A stretch of DNA of 18,353 nucleotides from CAYHXN01 sp964373675 (GCA_964373675.1 CAYJVO010000011.1:1-18353), one strand, 5' to 3'; positions 6,273 through 13,426 are shown, counted from the stretch's first letter. The notes: generated by a model from the sequence alone, not told the origin. Program-made: numbers and translations.

Positions 6273-6884
6273 TTAGGAAGAGATCCAAACGAGAAAGCGA
6301 GTGATGCTCAAAGTTAAAATCCAAACAATGTAAGCAACCACGATCATCTTTAAAAGCTGTGACCAGAAAATTCTATGCCATGAAGCAGGCACAGTGGCAT
6401 CGCGATAGCCGATCAACGAAGCATATCCTAATGCCAAGGGCATCGTCAGCCAAATAAAAATAGCGTAGGCCGTAAACCAAAAATGTTGGTAAGTTGGCTG
6501 AAGCTCTAAGGGAACTACCCGCGCCCCCAAAAATCCGTTCCACATAAAATCGTTGCCGCTCGCACCTAACCATTCTTTCGGAACTAGCCCAAAGTAAACA
6601 GCTTCCGGCGTCAGCAAATCAAGGTAAGGCAATACGCCGCCGAGCCAAAGCGCTAAAATATTAATTGGCAGAAGCAAGGGCGCAAAAACACCGATCCACT
6701 TCCAACGCCTCGTCAAAACCCGATAAATGAAAAAGCTCGTCGCATAACCAAGAATGATTAACATTGGCAAATCCACCATCAGCGTAAAAAACCATCCGCT
6801 ACATGCGGCGAGCAACAAACAGCAAGAGACAAGGAAACCAAAAACATTTGACATTTGACATTTGACATTTGAACTTAATGTCAT
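6273..6884 (-). CDS. Hypothetical multi-pass membrane protein
   Basis: From the ATG at 6884, which overlaps the epimerase stop as ATGA, the product has 203 residues. The frame is open upstream to another ATG at 6908. Four hydrophobic segments are visible: around LPMLIILGYATSFFIY, FAPLLLPINILALWLGG, FWFTAYAIFIWLTMPLALGY and KMIVVAYIVWILTLSI. I do not recognise a family. The first ~35 codons are built largely from two heptamer arrays (6811-6838, 6845-6872) and spell a false-looking lipobox (LLLAAC). The true start may therefore be the ATG at 6779 (MVDLPMLII), giving a 168-residue protein. It is translationally linked to the upstream epimerase and ends at a strong terminator. Confidence 0.65.
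   Translation of the reverse strand: MTLSSNVKCQMSNVFGFLVSCCLLLAACSGWFFTLMVDLPMLIILGYATSFFIYRVLTRRWKWIGVFAPLLLPINILALWLGGVLPYLDLLTPEAVYFGLVPKEWLGASGNDFMWNGFLGARVVPLELQPTYQHFWFTAYAIFIWLTMPLALGYASLIGYRDATVPASWHRIFWSQLLKMIVVAYIVWILTLSITRFLVWISS
6811..6872. repeat. Two adjacent heptamer arrays at the start of the membrane-protein gene
   Basis: Four perfect CATTTGA copies lie at 6845-6872. Four degenerate units lie at 6811-6838: AGCAACA, AACAGCA, AGAGACA, AGGAAAC. Each array is 28 bp, and they are 6 bp apart. Confidence 0.75.
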
Positions 6885-7909
6885 ACCCACCGCTCCTTTT
6901 TGTACCAACTAATGGTTTCCGAAAGCCCCTCAAGGGTATCGGGGTATTTTAACTGATAGCCAAAACGCTTGAGCTTTTCATTGCTGATCCAAGAATTAAC
7001 AGTGATCAGCTTCACCAACTCTTCATCAAAAGGCGCTGGGGCGCCAAGCTTTAAAGCTTTTTCCCGGGAGCTTTTGGCTAACCAACGGACTAAGGCAGGC
7101 GGCATTTTGACCCACGGGATAAACGGGATGCCGAAAGATTGCGCCAAGTGCCGAGTGATTTCCTTAACAACGTATTTGGAATCATCCGTAACATTAAACA
7201 CCTCGCCGGCGGCTTTTGGATGAAAAACTAAATATTCCGCCGCTTCAACAATGTCTTGAACATGAACTAAGCCACAGCGGTTTTTCCCGCTTCCTAATAT
7301 AAATGGCGGCAATTTACCCTGCCCAATAAGCAGGATAGAAAGCGCCATTCCATAACGGGATCGCGGGCCATAAATAGCAGAGGGTCGGATTACGGTAACG
7401 TCTAAAGTGTGCTCTCGTCCGAAATCCACTACTAATCGCTCTTCGTAAAGCTTGGAGAGTAGGTAGGGGTTGTCGGTGTTGGGCGGATCGGTTTCTTTGG
7501 CCGGAAGATTTTTAATGTGTTTAAAATCTCCGTAAACTCCGGCGGCTCCCCAAACAACTGCGCGGCAGCGACGATAGGTGTGCTTCACGATTGCTTTTAG
7601 CAAATTCAATGTCCCATCTACGTTCACTTTAAAAAGTTGGCTTAGCGGCGCGGCGTAATTGAAAAGTCCGGCTATATGGTAAACTACGTCACACTCCATC
7701 AGCAAACTTATAAATTCCCAGCCATTGACCACCCCTTCGTCAGTAAGATTAACTTCTACAAATCTGGTGCTTTCATAAAGCGGATCGGTCGGTTTTTTTA
7801 AATCCGTCGCGATCACATTGCAACCCTTATCCAGTAAAAATTTCGTCATGTGCCAGCCCGTAAATCCCCCCGCCCCAGTCACTAAGGCGGTATACTTTTC
7901 CGATGCCAC
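6881..7909 (-). CDS. NAD(P)-dependent epimerase/dehydratase, extended SDR family
   Basis: Extended SDR enzymes oxidise, reduce or epimerise nucleotide sugars and related alcohols. The N-terminal Rossmann motif is TGAGGFTG (11-18), followed by an acidic ATDLKK after strand 2. The catalytic pair is Tyr149 and Lys153 in YLLSK, followed by VIRPSAIYGPRSRYG. In the segment before VYG where relatives have Ser-Ser or Thr-Ser, this protein reads WGAAGVYG, so the usual catalytic Ser/Thr appears missing. The substrate is unknown; the overall pattern is closest to sterol-dehydrogenase-like and sugar-epimerase-like members. It starts with GTG at 7909. A TACAAT box (minus strand, 7943-7938) upstream could be a -10. 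The stop overlaps the membrane-protein start. Confidence 0.85.
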   Translation of the reverse strand: MASEKYTALVTGAGGFTGWHMTKFLLDKGCNVIATDLKKPTDPLYESTRFVEVNLTDEGVVNGWEFISLLMECDVVYHIAGLFNYAAPLSQLFKVNVDGTLNLLKAIVKHTYRRCRAVVWGAAGVYGDFKHIKNLPAKETDPPNTDNPYLLSKLYEERLVVDFGREHTLDVTVIRPSAIYGPRSRYGMALSILLIGQGKLPPFILGSGKNRCGLVHVQDIVEAAEYLVFHPKAAGEVFNVTDDSKYVVKEITRHLAQSFGIPFIPWVKMPPALVRWLAKSSREKALKLGAPAPFDEELVKLITVNSWISNEKLKRFGYQLKYPDTLEGLSETISWYKKERWV

Positions 7910-8098
7910 GGTTTTTCTCTATCAAACTTCTGCGCTCATTGTAGCGCCGTGATAAAATAAAATAAACCCACGGCCTAACCTACCGGCCTTGCTCCGCAAA
8001 AGCGCTGTGCGAAAACGATGCAGGCAGGTTTGGCGGCAAATTCTTTGTTCTTTCAAATTAAAAAAGCCGGTTGTTGGGCACAAACTGGCAAACCCTTT

Positions 8099-8215
8099 TT
8101 AGCGGAAGTCAACGAACCCGTTGTCGCTGGCGAGCACGAAAACCTTGTGCCAGTCGGCGTACTTCTTGAGCCACCAGAGAATATTCGGCTCGTTGAGGGT
8201 AATATGCAAGCACAT
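8099..8215 (-). CDS. Possible small protein, 38 residues
   Basis: This short frame reads MCLHITLNEPNILWWLKK, continues through DWHKVFVLASDNGF and ends VDFR. Third codon positions are strongly biased: 32 of 38 are G or C, and none is A, unlike the AT-richer neighbours. That bias suggests real, perhaps transferred, coding sequence or the remnant of a longer gene. A stop lies 8 codons upstream of the ATG in frame. A hairpin with a T-run follows the stop on the minus strand (about 8078-8055). No clear ribosome-binding site, and no family recognised. It sits in the 450-bp space between the epimerase and tRNA-Leu, where no other gene is evident. Confidence 0.35.
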   Translation of the reverse strand: MCLHITLNEPNILWWLKKYADWHKVFVLASDNGFVDFR

Positions 8216-8249
8216 ATGACGGTTTCTCTGACCCCCATCTCAACACCTA

Positions 8250-8277
8250 TCAGTGTTTTGACGCGTCAAAACACTGA
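8250..8277. repeat. Perfect 28-bp palindrome
   Basis: The arms are TCAGTGTTTTGACG and its exact complement, centred on CGCG with no loop. No T-run follows on either side and it is not next to a gene end, which makes a terminator unlikely. It lies 35 bp upstream of the possible small protein start (8215, minus), so it could be an operator. Confidence 0.6.
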
Positions 8278-8325
8278 GGTTGCCTTCCTGATACGGGATA
8301 CCGCTTAGTTCGACGACATGTAAAC

Positions 8326-8356
8326 GAAAACTGCTCCACTAAGTGGAGCAGTTTTC
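8326..8356 (-). terminator. Terminator of tRNA-Leu
   Basis: A 15-base arm (8326-8340) is exactly complementary to 8342-8356. On the minus strand the stem ends in TTTTC followed by GTTT. It begins 6 bp after the tRNA-Leu 3' end, as expected for a tRNA terminator. Confidence 0.8.
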
Positions 8357-8361
8357 ATTTG

Positions 8362-8445
8362 TGCTCGGGGAGGGAGTCGAACCCTCATGACCTTGCGATC
8401 GGTGGATTTTGAGTCCACTGCGTCTGCCAGTTCCGCCACCCGAGC
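8362..8445 (-). tRNA. tRNA-Leu (CAA)
   Basis: An 84-nt class II tRNA. The acceptor stem is GCTCGGG/CCCGAGC, the anticodon stem GTGGA/TCCAC with loop CTCAAAA (anticodon CAA), a long variable arm follows (CGATCGCAAGGTCATG region), and the T arm is GAGGG-TTCGACT-CCCTC. The discriminator is A73. CCA is not encoded; the next bases are CAA. It diverges from parB across a heptamer array. Confidence 0.96.
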
Positions 8446-8449
8446 AGTT

Positions 8450-8480
<31 letters not shown>

Positions 8481-8486
8481 TATAAT
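8481..8486 (+). promoter_or_regulatory. -10 box of parB, leaderless geometry
   Basis: A perfect TATAAT begins immediately after the CCACTAG array and ends 9 nt before the parB ATG, so the transcript would have almost no leader. No -35 match is visible; the -35 position falls inside the heptamers. The same sequence reads TATACT on the minus strand (8484-8479) and could serve tRNA-Leu. Confidence 0.55.
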
Positions 8487-8495
8487 ATAGGTATC

Positions 8496-9392
8496 ATGGA
8501 AAATCTGCCCGTTCAAGGTCCGGTATTTCTTATAGAAACCGGCCGAATCACGCCAAACCCGCAACAGCCGCGACGGAATTTTAATGAACAAAGTCTCCAA
8601 GAACTGGCCGAATCTATCCGCGAATTCGGAATGCTCCAGCCAATTATCGTTACTAAACTGGAGTACGAGACCGAAAGCGGAACAAATGTACAATATCAGC
8701 TTATTGCTGGCGAAAGACGGTGGCGAGCGGCGCAGATGGTCGGCTTGGAAAGAATTCCGGCCATTATCAGAAATGTCAATTTGGATCGCGAGCGGCTGGA
8801 AATCGCGATTATTGAAAATGTCCAGCGTGCCGATCTCAATCCAATTGAAGCGGCTCGGGCCTATTCCCGCCTGCAGGATGAATTTGGACTTACTCAAAGA
8901 GAAATCGCCAGCCGCCTAGGCAAAAGCCGAGAATCTGTTGCCAATACCATCCGGCTGTTGAATCTTCCTTCGGCGATTCAGGATTCAATTACTCAAAATC
9001 AAATCAGTGAAAGCCAGGGACGGCTGTTGCTTACGGTGAATGACATCGCCCAACAATTGTCTCTGTTTGAAGACCTAAGACGCAATAACTTAAGCGTTCG
9101 GGAATTAAAACACCGAATCCAAAAAGCTAAAACGCCGGCAGCGCCCAGCGAAGAAATTACTCCTGCTGCCGCAAACCCAGAAACAGAAATGATCCAGCGC
9201 CAACTGGAGCAAGCGTTGGGAGCTCCAGTAAAAGTAGAGCGTTCCGGAACAACGGGAAAAATCACTATTTCTTTCTATTCTCCCGAAGAGTTCCAAGCGC
9301 TGATCGCCCGCCTCGCCTCCACGCCCGCGACGGAATATTCCCAAACGGAACAACCCCGCGACGAACAACTGCCGCAGGACTTTACTTATTAA
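8496..9392 (+). CDS. parB: Chromosome-partitioning protein ParB
   Basis: ParB binds parS sites, uses CTP to form sliding clamps and acts with ParA in chromosome segregation. The 298-residue protein begins with the ParB signature ITPNPQQPRRNFNEQSLQELAESIREFGMLQPI. The CTP-binding GERRWRA motif lies at 72-78, and IENVQRADLNPIEAARAY follows. A helix-turn-helix (LTQREIASRLGKSRESVANTIRLLNLP) lies around 132-158. A linker rich in Ala and Pro leads to a C-terminal dimerisation region. Length is normal. No parA is in the window and no parS site (TGTTTCACGTGAAACA-like) was seen. It is convergent with rel; the start is the ATG right after a TATAAT box, without a Shine-Dalgarno sequence. Confidence 0.93.
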   Translation: MENLPVQGPVFLIETGRITPNPQQPRRNFNEQSLQELAESIREFGMLQPIIVTKLEYETESGTNVQYQLIAGERRWRAAQMVGLERIPAIIRNVNLDRERLEIAIIENVQRADLNPIEAARAYSRLQDEFGLTQREIASRLGKSRESVANTIRLLNLPSAIQDSITQNQISESQGRLLLTVNDIAQQLSLFEDLRRNNLSVRELKHRIQKAKTPAAPSEEITPAAANPETEMIQRQLEQALGAPVKVERSGTTGKITISFYSPEEFQALIARLASTPATEYSQTEQPRDEQLPQDFTY

Positions 9393-9396
9393 TGGC

Positions 9397-9468
9397 TACG
9401 AAATACTAAACTGTTACGAATATACTAAATCCAATTTTCCTAAATTCGTACTATTTTCGTATTTAGTA
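9397..9468. terminator. Bidirectional hairpin between convergent parB and rel, made of heptamers
   Basis: Left arm: TACGAAA, TACTAAA, CTGT, TACGAAT (9397-9421). Right arm on the minus strand: TACTAAA, TACGAAA, ATAG, TACGAAT (9468-9444). Both have a 7-7-4-7 layout, so the arms pair imperfectly around a 22-bp spacer containing TTTTCC. It fills the gap between the parB stop (9392) and the rel stop (9470). Terminator role inferred from position. Confidence 0.6.
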
Positions 9469-9469
9469 G

Positions 9470-11125
9470 CTAAATAAGCTTATATCCCACCTCTCTCACT
9501 TCTTTTATTTTCTTAATCTTCACCATTAACTTTGCTGCCTTCTCCCGGGTAAGCGCCGGGCAGGTAATTTTAACAATTGGAAATTTTGCCCGACTGCTTT
9601 CGTTTTGAGTATTAATGCTCAAAATGTTGATGTGCGATCGGGACAATGTTTGGGATAGATCTTTTAAAAGGCCAATCCGATTCTCCGCCACTAATCTAAT
9701 CTCCATCTTAACCGGCTCTCTTTTAACCAACGATTGGGTAGAGCTTCGCAAGGCGGACCGAATATGATTGCGGGCGTGCCCGGTTTTAACAAAAGATAGC
9801 CACGATTCTGACGGTTTTTTATTTTTTTGAATAATGATTTCTACTACATCTCCCGAACGCAATTCGGAATCCAAAGGAAGGATCTTTCCGTTTACTTTTG
9901 CGCCAGCGCAGGCATTGCCAATTTCGCTGTGAATCTGATAGGCAAAATCTACCGGTGTCGCGCCCGCTGGCAGATCAATTACTTCTCCTTTGGGCGTAAG
10001 GGCCAGAATGCGATCTCGGAAAAAATCTATCTTCAATGATTGTAAAAATTCTTCCGGACTGGTGAACTGGTTTTGCCAGCTGCGCAATTGCCGGATCCAT
10101 TCCAGTTCCTTTTTATCGGCAAAAGCGCTCTGGCGCTCCGCGTAGGCCTTGGTGCTTTTTAAACGTTCGTAGGCGAAGTGGGCGGCGATACCATGCTCTG
10201 CCTCTTCGTGCATTTGCTCGGTCCGGAACTGAATTTCAATGATTTTTTGCTCAGGTCCAAAAATCGTGGTGTGCAAACTCCGATAACCATTGGGTTTGGG
10301 AAGGGCGATGTAATCTTTAAAACGTCCCGGAACCGGCGGCCACATTTTGTGAACGATGCCGAGCGCCGAGTAGCAGTCTTCAACGGTCTTGAAAACAAAA
10401 CGAAGGGCGACTAAATCATGGATATGCTCCAAATTCATATCATAACGAAGAAGTTTTTTGTATAAGCTGGCGTAACGTTTCGNNNNNNNNNNTTTGATAA
10501 TCGGCAAAAGCTTCTGGGCGTACTTTTCCCGTTCCTCATAACGCTCTTTCACGGTTGTGATCAGCCATTTATATTCCTCCGAATAAATGTAAGGAAAGGC
10601 CAAGTCTTCCAGTTCGCCGCTGAGTTTCTGCATCCCCAACCGATAAGCAAGCGGCGCGTAAATCTCCATGGTCTCCAGCGCAATCCGTTTTTGCTTTTGG
10701 GGATGGAGCGAATAAAGTGTTTTCATATTATGCAGGCGATCAGCCAGCTTCACTAAAATCACCCGGATGTCCTGACTAAGATACAAAATGAACTTGCGGA
10801 GATTTTCCACTTTGGCTTCAATGCCCCGATAACGGACTTTGCCAATCTTAGTGACGCCATCTACTAAAAAAGCAATTTCTTCTCCGAAATTTTCCTTTAT
10901 CTCCGGAAGGGAATGACCGGTGTCTTCCGCTACATCGTGTAAAAGAGCCGCCGCCACTGTCGCTTCGTCCAAACCCCATTCGGAAATACTTTCAGCCGCC
11001 GCCGCGCAGTGACTAAAATATGGTTCGCCATTTTTTCGCTTTTGTCCCCGATGGGCTTTTTTGGCAAAATCATAGGCCCGACGAACTAAATCGCTGATTT
11101 TTAAAATTTCGTTCAGGTTTGGCAT
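9470..11125 (-). CDS. rel: Bifunctional (p)ppGpp synthetase/hydrolase, Rel/SpoT type, compact; contains an assembly gap
   Basis: Rel enzymes make and degrade (p)ppGpp, the stringent-response alarmone. The HD hydrolase domain is at the N-terminus: His39, HD at 63-64 in LLHDVAEDT, and Asp129 in LADRLHNMKTL, so hydrolase activity is likely. The synthetase domain has DLVALRF, GYRSLHTT and EIQFRTEQMHEEAEHGIAAHFAYE. A TGS domain follows (LTPKGEVIDLPAGATPVDFAY). A C-terminal ACT domain starts near EIRLVAENRIGLLKDLSQTL. The helical and zinc-finger/RRM-like regions normally between TGS and ACT are missing. Ten Ns at 10483-10492 interrupt the hydrolase-synthetase linker, where about 20-30 residues are probably lost. 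ATG start at 11125; its upstream region overlaps the promoter of the divergent DUF2419 gene. Confidence 0.92.
   Translation of the reverse strand: MPNLNEILKISDLVRRAYDFAKKAHRGQKRKNGEPYFSHCAAAAESISEWGLDEATVAAALLHDVAEDTGHSLPEIKENFGEEIAFLVDGVTKIGKVRYRGIEAKVENLRKFILYLSQDIRVILVKLADRLHNMKTLYSLHPQKQKRIALETMEIYAPLAYRLGMQKLSGELEDLAFPYIYSEEYKWLITTVKERYEEREKYAQKLLPIIKXXXXKRYASLYKKLLRYDMNLEHIHDLVALRFVFKTVEDCYSALGIVHKMWPPVPGRFKDYIALPKPNGYRSLHTTIFGPEQKIIEIQFRTEQMHEEAEHGIAAHFAYERLKSTKAYAERQSAFADKKELEWIRQLRSWQNQFTSPEEFLQSLKIDFFRDRILALTPKGEVIDLPAGATPVDFAYQIHSEIGNACAGAKVNGKILPLDSELRSGDVVEIIIQKNKKPSESWLSFVKTGHARNHIRSALRSSTQSLVKREPVKMEIRLVAENRIGLLKDLSQTLSRSHINILSINTQNESSRAKFPIVKITCPALTREKAAKLMVKIKKIKEVREVGYKLI
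10483..10492. other. Assembly gap (10 N)
   Basis: A run of exactly ten Ns inside rel. The frame happens to stay open across it, but the length is probably nominal, because the linker between LLPIIK and KRYASLYKKL is shorter than in related Rel proteins. Confidence 0.95.
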
Positions 11126-11147
11126 TTTCTTAACCTTAAACTATAAT
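11119..11147 (+). promoter_or_regulatory. Promoter of the DUF2419 gene, overlapping the rel start
   Basis: TTGGCA (11119-11124) and TATAAT (11142-11147) are spaced 17 nt. The -35 covers the rel start codon (11123-11125). A leader of about 20 nt carries AAGGAAAAG before the ATG at 11175. The minus strand reads TATTATAGTT across the same -10, so rel may use an overlapping promoter. Confidence 0.65.
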
Positions 11148-11174
11148 AGGGAAGGTTTTTTTACAAGGAAAAGA

Positions 11175-12155
11175 ATGAATCTTTGGACCGAACTAATTTG
11201 CCGCTGGTGGGAAGATCCGGCGGTGGCGAAAAAACATGTTAAGGTGAACCAAAACAAAATTTTGGATACGGCTTACAAACTCTCGCAAGAAGAACCAAAA
11301 ATACCGGATTGGAAAGATGATTTTCTTCCGAAAGATAATAAGGCGTTCGTATCGCACCTTCTTTATATAACCGCCGTGGATTTCGGCACTTTTAATTTAA
11401 AAGTTGCAAAGTCGGGGCTTAGTTTAAATGGTTCAAGGGCTATCGCTTATTGCTTCTATGAAGCGTTCGGAGAAAAACCAGTAGCGGCGGATCAGATTCT
11501 GGAGGCGTACGAGAACATGATCGGTAATATAGAGCTTTACGGGCGAAAATGGCCGCTCATTAATGAGGATAGAATGTACAACCTCAAAAAGGTGGCGCGA
11601 GTAATGCAAAGACATTACAAAGATGATGTCATGAATCTTTTGGAAGAGTCCGGCTACAAAACGGACGCTTCCGGTCCTTGGAATATCGGCGTTGTAGAGC
11701 TGTTGAAAGAAAAATTTCCGGGTGTTTTCGGACAAGATTATGTCAACGAGTATCTTCGTTTTGACAAACGGGCACGGCTTTTCGCATTAATTTACCAAGG
11801 AAGAGCATTGAATTCCGGCGGTGAACTACGGCCATTACAAGATATGGAAAAAATTGGCCCGATTATTGATTATCGTGTTCCCAACGCGCTTCGCTATCTC
11901 GATATTTTGGAATATTCTCCAAAATTGGTTGAGATAATAGATAACAAAATTGAAATTTCGCGCCACAGCCCTGAAGAAATAGAAATCCGCGCCGCTGCCA
12001 CCTATGCGATAATGAAACTCTTAGGAGCTATCAACGACCTAAGGGACGAGATCGGAATCAAACACTGGACAATGATGGGTTTGGATTATCATCTTTGGAA
12101 CCTTGGCCAAACTTGCGGTTTCCAGCATCATATAACTATAACGACCGACTACTAG
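11175..12155 (+). CDS. Queuosine salvage protein, DUF2419 (Qng1-like N-glycosidase)
   Basis: DUF2419 proteins hydrolyse queuosine 5'-monophosphate to release queuine, which can then be reused for tRNA modification. The 326-residue protein shows the family's conserved C-terminal block: FDKRARLFALIY (196-207), IDYRVPNALRYLDILEYS (231-248), SPEEIEIRAAATYAIMKLL and a final DYHLWNLG. The N-terminal DFGTFNL segment corresponds to the family's Asp-x-x-x-Phe-Asn motif. It is divergent from the eukaryotic proteins, so substrate assignment is by family. No tgt or queuosine synthesis gene is in the window. A good promoter and ribosome-binding site (AAGGA) precede the ATG. Its last codons and stop (TAG at 12153-12155) lie within the terminator hairpin. 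Confidence 0.75.
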   Translation: MNLWTELICRWWEDPAVAKKHVKVNQNKILDTAYKLSQEEPKIPDWKDDFLPKDNKAFVSHLLYITAVDFGTFNLKVAKSGLSLNGSRAIAYCFYEAFGEKPVAADQILEAYENMIGNIELYGRKWPLINEDRMYNLKKVARVMQRHYKDDVMNLLEESGYKTDASGPWNIGVVELLKEKFPGVFGQDYVNEYLRFDKRARLFALIYQGRALNSGGELRPLQDMEKIGPIIDYRVPNALRYLDILEYSPKLVEIIDNKIEISRHSPEEIEIRAAATYAIMKLLGAINDLRDEIGIKHWTMMGLDYHLWNLGQTCGFQHHITITTDY

Positions 12156-12166
12156 TCGGTTTTTTT
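12144..12166 (+). terminator. Rho-independent terminator overlapping the DUF2419 stop codon
   Basis: ACCGACT (12144-12150), loop ACT, AGTCGGT (12154-12160), followed by a T-run (to 12166). The TAG stop codon is inside the hairpin, so ribosomes at the stop would cover the stem. Confidence 0.85.
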
Positions 12167-12183
12167 AAAAATTTGATTTTAAA

Positions 12184-12206
12184 AAGGCGCGGCTGAGCCG
12201 CGCCTT
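12184..12206 (-). terminator. Rho-independent terminator of nadA
   Basis: A perfect 10-bp stem (12184-12193 with 12197-12206, loop TGA) is followed on the minus strand by a run of Ts. It begins 8 bp after the nadA stop. Confidence 0.85.
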
Positions 12207-12213
12207 ACTTCCT

Positions 12214-13392
12214 TTATTGGATAGCGAGCATTCGCTCAATGGCAACTTTAGCTTTTTGGGCAACAGATTTTTGAATATGCACCGCCTGATCGTCTTGATG
12301 CGGATGCTTAGGATCACAGCAATCATTGCAAAGCCTTATCTCCAACCGATCTCGGCGAAGCGACTCTAATAATTTTTCCAAAGAGTTAGCTTTCATATAT
12401 TTGCACTCCGCCTGCATGGATACTGGAATAAATTCTTTTTCCGGCAACTCTTTGCGCAACCGATAAATCATTCCCTTTTCCGTTGCCACAATAAAACGTT
12501 TGGCTTCGGAAAATTTGGCTTGCTCAACCATCTGCTCGGTGGAAAGAAAATAGGCGCGGCCGCGAGGAATAATGCCGGCCTCAAGTTTCATCAAGCAAGA
12601 AGCGGCGCAGCCGCATTCCGGATGAATCATCAACTCCGCATCTTGATTCTGCAGTAAGGCAACTTCCGCGGCATTCGGCCCGATCTGTTCATGAACATAA
12701 CAAGAAGCATTGTTCCCTTGATATGAATGTTCGTAAATCTCAATACGATCAATAAACTCTGTCGTAATCTTAAACCCCTCATTCCGCAATAAATCCAAGG
12801 CCTTATTTTTCATAACTAATCCTAGATACTTATCTGGCAGGACTAAAATCCTTCGGTTCGGAAAGTTTTTCAGCGCGTAAGCAATAATTTTGTGGGTATT
12901 TCGGGAAGTAGAAATAAAATCGCTGATCGCCTTGGTATAAGCATCGCTATTAATATAGGTGATGAGGAGACCGTCCGGGTGCTTGACTTTCCAGCGTTCC
13001 AACCAAATATGGTCAGTCCCAAAAACTAATGAGCAGCCGAGAACGTCCGGGGAATCGGGCATAAAAACCCGCGTGGCATCACCAGTGATAATTTTGGCCG
13101 TCGCGCCCATGAAAAAGACGCTTTCAAAATCAACCCGCGCCGCCTTTTGATCCCGCACATAAAAGCTCAAGCCCAACGAATCGCCGACCTTCTGGGCGAT
13201 CTCGTGAAGCTCGGGATAAAGATAATTATGGACAACAATGGTGGATTGCTTTTCCCGGGCAAGCCGCTGAATTTCTATTGCCTGCTCAGCCAACTCACGG
13301 CATTTTTCCCGAGTATAGCGTCCTGGGTACAAATCAGATGCATAACGATTAAAGAGTTTATGCCATCGGTCGGCGAGCTCCGTCACGCTCAT
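12214..13392 (-). CDS. nadA: Quinolinate synthase NadA (divergent)
   Basis: NadA condenses iminoaspartate with dihydroxyacetone phosphate to quinolinate, using a [4Fe-4S] cluster, in NAD synthesis. The 392-residue protein keeps the three expected cluster cysteines: Cys120 (VLGCSL), Cys231 (CYVHE) and Cys330 (ECKYMKANSLEKL). His55 and Tyr57 in VVHNYLYPE match the active-site HxY region. Other family motifs are GDSLGLS, FMGATAKI, TYINSDAYTKAISD and LPDKYLG. The stretch after HPEC is Cys-rich (CGCAASC) and unlike common NadA, and a C-terminal tail contains CNDCC. nadB and nadC are not in the window. The start is an ATG preceded by a strong promoter; topA lies upstream on the same strand. Confidence 0.85.
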   Translation of the reverse strand: MSVTELADRWHKLFNRYASDLYPGRYTREKCRELAEQAIEIQRLAREKQSTIVVHNYLYPELHEIAQKVGDSLGLSFYVRDQKAARVDFESVFFMGATAKIITGDATRVFMPDSPDVLGCSLVFGTDHIWLERWKVKHPDGLLITYINSDAYTKAISDFISTSRNTHKIIAYALKNFPNRRILVLPDKYLGLVMKNKALDLLRNEGFKITTEFIDRIEIYEHSYQGNNASCYVHEQIGPNAAEVALLQNQDAELMIHPECGCAASCLMKLEAGIIPRGRAYFLSTEQMVEQAKFSEAKRFIVATEKGMIYRLRKELPEKEFIPVSMQAECKYMKANSLEKLLESLRRDRLEIRLCNDCCDPKHPHQDDQAVHIQKSVAQKAKVAIERMLAIQ

Positions 13393-13426
13393 GTGTCTGC
13401 TGCTTATCTATAAATATGCCAGCTGA

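Noticed and set aside
6780..6884. Lipoprotein signal peptide (LLLAAC) on the membrane protein
   Set aside because: The stretch is encoded by heptamer arrays and precedes a better start, so a true lipobox is doubtful.
8018..8308. Plus-strand and overlapping minus-strand ORFs of 60-96 codons in the gap upstream of tRNA-Leu
   Set aside because: They run through the 28-bp palindrome or lack codon bias; only the 38-codon minus frame shows a coding signal.
8496..9392. A parS site near parB
   Set aside because: No TGTTTCACGTGAAACA-like 16-mer was seen; the 28-bp palindrome at 8250 does not match it.
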